Assembly (NCBI RefSeq): GCF_027533625.1
Contig: NZ_JAQAGZ010000021.1
Location: forward strand, 104,624 to 168,623
DNA: 64,000 nt
Reading direction: 5' to 3'
DNA from: Paenibacillus gyeongsangnamensis
GTDB lineage: Bacteria > Bacillota > Bacilli > Paenibacillales > NBRC-103111
A program made the position numbers and the translations under genes. The notes under the pieces were generated by a model. That model saw nothing but the letters and a program-made list of their open reading frames with translations. It ran no database searches and had not been told where the DNA came from. Numbering within the stretch: position 1 is the stretch's first letter; each line of letters starts with the position of its first letter. Shown here in pieces: positions 60,871 through 64,000 of the stretch.

Positions 60871-60929
60871 AGTATAAGATTCTTTACGAGTTCGGCAGTT
60901 CAACTTTGGTTTATCACTTGCTCCATTAA

Positions 60930-61075
60930 ATCGTATCGTCTCGACGCATATGTCCTTATCTCGCTGCGCGACAATGTAGGTACTTTTGTGCGTTTTTCCG
61001 CGACATAAATGTTCCTACACAACGTATTTTTTTGTGCGGAACGCAGATTAATTATGTTGGCACATTTGTGTCGTT
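60930..61075. repeat. Cluster of short similar motifs, possible IS end
   Basis: Motifs of the type TGTAGGTACTTTTGTGCG, TGTTCCTACACAACG and TGTTGGCACATTTGTGTC occur in series, with CGCGACA words between. Several copies of such motifs near one end recall IS21-type multi-repeat ends. Not certain. Confidence 0.3.
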
Positions 61076-61998
61076 AGACACTTGCATTACCTTTCCATTT
61101 CGCTTCATTTCAAACTTTTTATATGCTAACAGCGAAGCAAAGAAGAATACAGATGCAATTAATGCACCTATGGGCAGCATTGCCGCGACCTGACCACCAG
61201 GGAACACAAATGGGAGCAATGGAAAGGCGTACACGGCTGGCATTCGTATGCCAACAAGACGCAAAAGAATCATCATTAAAATAATATCCAACAGCGTGAC
61301 TAAAATCCACGAATTAATCGCAAAGTACAACAGCGTTCCGACCATCGCAGAGATGGTTAGCACGAGCCCTTGCTTAAACGCCATCTTTCCGTTGTACATC
61401 GGCTTTTGAAGAACTTCATATACCACAACGAGAATTGGCGGGATCACCGCGAGTTGCGGGTAGCCAGCGAGCCAGCATAACGCAATCCATACGAAATTTA
61501 ACCCCAAGAACACCAGCATGCACTTGTACTGAATCTTCACTTTCTGTTCAAGTCCTTTATTGAATCCAAATATGAGAACCCCAAGCATTAATATCAAGGT
61601 GAAAATGAAAACCGATATGATAAATGACCATTCGCTTGCATTCGTCACCAGCGGCAGTAAACCGGTTGCAACCGAAGGTGCCAGGTTCGATTGAACGAGA
61701 CGTAAAAACAGCATGATGAGCACCAGAGTGAGAATGACTTTCCCTAAGTATGCAATGGATAATTGATTAATCGCAAAACCTATGGCAGCCGTAATCGATG
61801 GAGCAATAAAAATCTTCGATGGCTGCCTAATCCATCCTGCTTCCCGGTACACCCACATGGCAATTGCCATTGCCGGAATTTCGGGCAAAATGATTTCGTG
61901 ATCATTCATCATCACCGAAGCCGTAACCATCCCAAAATAAAGGCAAAAGCCGCGATATAAGAAATCATCGTTTCTTTTTTTGAGACCGGTACATTCAT
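61052..61998 (-). pseudogene. Multi-spanning membrane protein with a frameshift near its start
   Basis: An ATG at 61998 (AAGGAAG upstream) encodes NVPVSKKETMISYIAAFAFI, then the frame is lost. A different frame carries the remaining ~310 residues (GMVTASVMMNDHEIILPEIP, PSITAAIGFAINQLS, PALLP-type LLPFVFPGGQVAAMLPIGAL) with 8-10 membrane segments in what look like two related halves. One missing T in the run TTTATTTTGGG near 61935 would restore one protein. It resembles HPP-like or other small permeases; function unknown. The lesion may be real or a sequencing error. Confidence 0.6.
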
Positions 61999-62025
61999 GG
62001 TTTTCGCTTCCTTTCATAAACCATA

Positions 62026-62058
62026 GAAAAAACAAGGGTGACAGGAAGTCCACCCTTG
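62026..62058 (-). terminator. Terminator after the Spo0E-like gene
   Basis: CAAGGGTG and CACCCTTG flank a 10-base loop, then TTTTTTC on the minus strand, 80 bases after the small gene and just before the membrane-protein gene. Confidence 0.8.
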
Positions 62059-62138
62059 CCATTCAGTAGGTGTTTTGTGAACATGTCTGATGTACGCATT
62101 AGTATATTTGTATCCCAAATTTTTGGTATGCTAGTTTT

Positions 62139-62324
62139 CTAAACTATTTTAGCATCCAAATCCTTGGTCATCGTTAATCTATAAGAACTAATGATCAATT
62201 CGTCCAACTTTTGGTTAAGATATACGACCTCTTCTTGATGTAAATCACCACATTTCATCCCAAAATCAACAAGGCGTGATCGTAATGTCTCGATCTCTCC
62301 ATTTATTTTTTCGATCTCATCCAT
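62139..62324 (-). CDS. Spo0E-like sporulation regulatory phosphatase
   Basis: 61 residues. The helical hairpin and signature are typical of Spo0E: INGEIETLRSRLVDFG and, later, LNQKLDELIISSYRL (family consensus SQELDELI). These small proteins dephosphorylate Spo0A~P and delay sporulation. GAAGGTAG precedes the ATG. It ends at a clear terminator. Confidence 0.85.
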   Translation of the reverse strand: MDEIEKINGEIETLRSRLVDFGMKCGDLHQEEVVYLNQKLDELIISSYRLTMTKDLDAKIV

Positions 62325-62400
62325 TTCTCTCTACCTTCCCCCTAAAAACTACGACAAGCATTATCTTCTTATATCAATAAAATCATATAATAATTGGGAA

Positions 62401-62682
62401 TTAATGTAACCATCCAATTGATTTTAAATCTAAACCCTCCAAAACGGGGTCGGTAGATAGTTGGGATATCTCGTCCATATCAATTGTTCTGTCTTCCTTC
62501 ATCAACGTCACAATCCACCCGCCATAACGTTTGCTCGAATAGCAATTCCAGTATTGATACGGGTAGAACCTCGGCATGACAAAGGATCGTATGTACTCTT
62601 GAGCCTCATGTAATGGCGTGTCAGAGGGCAAACCCTCGACAGGTACGGAATTTATTTTGAGTGAGATAAACCTTCCGGACAT
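62401..62682 (-). CDS. Hypothetical protein
   Basis: 93 residues (RFISLKINSVPVEGLPSDT, RFYPYQYWNCYSSKRYGGW), no recognised domain, no membrane segment. Only a weak AGG lies upstream. A real gene is plausible because the frame is well formed and intergenic distances are normal. Confidence 0.45.
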   Translation of the reverse strand: MSGRFISLKINSVPVEGLPSDTPLHEAQEYIRSFVMPRFYPYQYWNCYSSKRYGGWIVTLMKEDRTIDMDEISQLSTDPVLEGLDLKSIGWLH

Positions 62683-62781
62683 ATGTATAAAACCTGGTGT
62701 TTTGTGAGGATGTACCCCATCTACTGTTATTGAACAAATAAGCTATAATGGTTAAAATGGGGGAGATACTTATGGGGTACC

Positions 62782-63344
62782 GCCACATGCCCATCAAGCT
62801 AAGAGCATCGAAAAAGGAACAGATGCAACAGTTCGTCACTTGATCCAAATCAATTAGCTTAGAACTGGATTTTGTGCAGACTTAAACAAGCCTTGACGGC
62901 TTCGTTTTTTTGAATTTTCAAATTTCTAGGCAATACATCGAGATTTCTGTCTACACTCATAGACTACACCTAGAATGTCAAATACGGTTTTCTTCTCATA
63001 TCGATGTGACTTGCGTCCATTCTTTTCAATCATCCGAAAGAGTTGGAGAAGCACTCGCCCAACATCATCCGCTTGTTTATGGCATCATGTAGAGAAAGAA
63101 AATATTCTTTTAAGATACAGATCACTTTGAATTCACTGGCTTCTTTCTTTTTCTTCATCAGCAAAAGCCTGCGCATCTGAAACATGAGAGAAGAACTAAG
63201 CAAAATGGCGATCAACTGCCCGTATACATGACATTCAAAGCGTTCAGTTTTGATCGGCTTGCACCGGTCGAATGTACTTCCTCCCACTTGTCTGAATCTG
63301 TTGTCGCTAAGAAGATAATGGTCTGAATAAGCTTGTATTGACAA
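62782..63344 (-). mobile_element. IS4-type transposase C-terminal remnant, copy 2
   Basis: The minus strand encodes CKPIKTERFECHVYGQLIAI, LLSSSLMFQMRRLLLMKKKK, EASEFKVICILKEYFLSLHD and, after a frameshift, LFRMIEKNGRKSHRYEKKTV, VVYECRQKSRCIA then stop. This is the end of an IS4-group transposase. The sequence from 62782 to 63040 also occurs at 57580-57835. Confidence 0.8.
62888..62911 (+). terminator. Hairpin in the IS4-type end, copy 2
   Basis: AAGCC / GGCTT around TTGAC, followed by CGTTTTTTTG on the plus strand. Confidence 0.55.
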
Positions 63345-63544
63345 GTTGGCTATTATCTTAGATAGTATGGTTTCTTTTGGTAAAATTATTTGGTGATTAT
63401 AAATAAAAAATAAGTAAGGATCCAGCGAACATTTTAACGTTATCTAAACGAGCATGTGGTAACCTATTGAAAGATAAAGGTCTAAACCTTGTTTACATGT
63501 ATTCAATGTATTCTTGGTGGCAGCATCAACAAAAAGCAACCCAA
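63345..63544. other. Decayed intergenic stretch
   Basis: A plus-strand frame containing NLLKDKGLNLVYMYSMYSWW may be another mobile-element scrap. Nothing firm. Confidence 0.25.
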
Positions 63545-63722
63545 AACTAGAACAATACAATCATGTCTACTTCGCTTTTCCTTATATTCGTATTCCTAGC
63601 GTAATGAGCTTATTTCTTATCCACGACCAGGAAAAAAACCTCACATTTTTCTATAACGGTATGAACATCGAACAGTGTTCCATAGACATCAAAAACGATG
63701 GCTTTAATACTATAATACCCAT
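63545..63722 (-). pseudogene. HAD-family (haloacid dehalogenase type II-like) N-terminal remnant
   Basis: An ATG at 63722 has GGAGGGG upstream. After a frameshift the minus strand encodes IKAIVFDVYGTLFDVHTVIE, with the catalytic Asp of the DxxGTL motif, then KCEVFF and, in yet another frame, PGRG, stop, EISSLR. Several lesions; the remaining domain is absent. Confidence 0.65.
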
Positions 63723-63822
63723 AATGACCCCTCCAGCTATTTGCTTCAAAGTAACCAGATGCCGATAACGCTTATTTAAATAATATTTGATTCTCCAGTT
63801 AGCTCAGGACGCTCTTTAAACG

Positions 63823-63862
63823 CGAACATTCGTTTGGTATAATGAAATCAAACGTACGTTCG
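63823..63862 (+). promoter_or_regulatory. Promoter with two LexA-box-like repeats around a -10 element
   Basis: CGAACATTCGTTTG (63823-63836) and CAAACGTACGTTCG (63849-63862) are near-inverted copies and each fits the Firmicute SOS consensus CGAACnnnnGTTCG with one mismatch. TATAAT (63838-63843) lies between them. They precede the transposase start by 12 bases. SOS control is plausible but unproven. Confidence 0.55.
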
Positions 63863-63874
63863 GGAGTGGGTATC

Positions 63875-64000
63875 ATGGCTAAGCAAGAATCGATCAACCT
63901 TATTCAATTTCAAAAGAAGTTTCAATCCGAAGAAGATTGCCACCAGCATTTGTTCAAAATGAAGTGGCCCGATGGGTATCGTTGCCCAAAATGCAATCAT
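63875..64000 (+). mobile_element. IS1595-family transposase, 5' end (runs off the window)
   Basis: ATG at 63875, with GGGAG 8 bases upstream, encodes MAKQESINLIQFQKKFQSEE, CHQHLFKMKWPDGYRCPKCN and H, the N-terminal zinc-ribbon region of IS1595 transposases. The remainder is beyond the window end. Confidence 0.85.

Noticed and set aside
63514..63768. 84-codon plus-strand open frame
   Set aside because: It lies opposite the HAD-family remnant, whose DVYGTLFD motif is on the minus strand.

Overview
The window looks like a chromosomal segment of a Paenibacillaceae-type Firmicute (Paenibacillus, Cohnella or a close relative). The evidence is strong AGGAGG ribosome binding sites, frequent TTG and GTG starts, many CUT1 sugar ABC transporters without their own ATPase, LipO/YtcP/LplB-type uptake genes paired with membrane-anchored AraC regulators, and a Spo0E-like phosphatase, a YolD remnant and a SleB-like hydrolase. 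No rRNA, tRNA or CRISPR array was seen. Nearly all intact genes lie on the minus strand.

Layout. 1-2.1 kb: an IS6-type end, a phosphodiester glycosidase gene and decayed scraps. 2.2-14.6 kb: catabolic locus 1 (read right to left: AraC regulator, LipO-type binding protein, aldo/keto reductase, MalE-type binding protein, two permeases, Gfo/Idh oxidoreductase, GHL6-type glycoside hydrolase, amidohydrolase). 15.4-24.2 kb: catabolic locus 2 (two LplB/YtcP permeases, AraC regulator, LipO-type binding protein, aldo/keto reductase, MBL hydrolase, Rieske protein, amidohydrolase). The two loci share the order regulator, binding protein, aldo/keto reductase, then a terminal amidohydrolase, and each has a cre-like site just upstream of its AraC gene. 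24.4-25.3 kb is a scrapyard of joined fragments (aldo/keto reductase, amidohydrolase, IS6 transposase). 25.3-29.1 kb: SMP-30-type lactonase, cyclase and two more aldo/keto reductases. 29.8-37.2 kb: a GH42 beta-galactosidase operon (GntR/LacI-type regulator, binding protein, two permeases, GH42, DUF1349 protein) with a repeated operator-like motif.

37.3-45.2 kb is a low-GC accessory stretch: a toxin-antitoxin pair with a broken toxin, a copy of the SMP-30 3' end, a DUF1186/SEC-C gene carrying two disruptions next to two small genes, a stalk-domain secreted protein and a metallophosphoesterase. 45.2-51.3 kb: an IS630 scrap, a pseudogene, then a HisD-like dehydrogenase, MFS transporter, M20 peptidase and regulator that look like one catabolic unit. 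51.9-54.6 kb is a strikingly GC-rich YncE/phosphoesterase fusion gene, probably acquired.

54.7-64 kb is mostly decayed: pieces of IS3, IS110, IS4, IS5 and IS1595 transposases, a 345-bp palindromic element with 31-bp perfect terminal inverted repeats, and a few living genes (SleB-like hydrolase, TrhO, CWC protein, membrane protein, Spo0E-like protein). The intact part describes uptake and oxidative or hydrolytic breakdown of plant-type glycosides or related cyclic compounds. The remainder records repeated IS-driven rearrangement that has copied and spliced pieces of those same catabolic genes. Functional substrate assignments are inference; domain calls rest on motifs visible in the translations.
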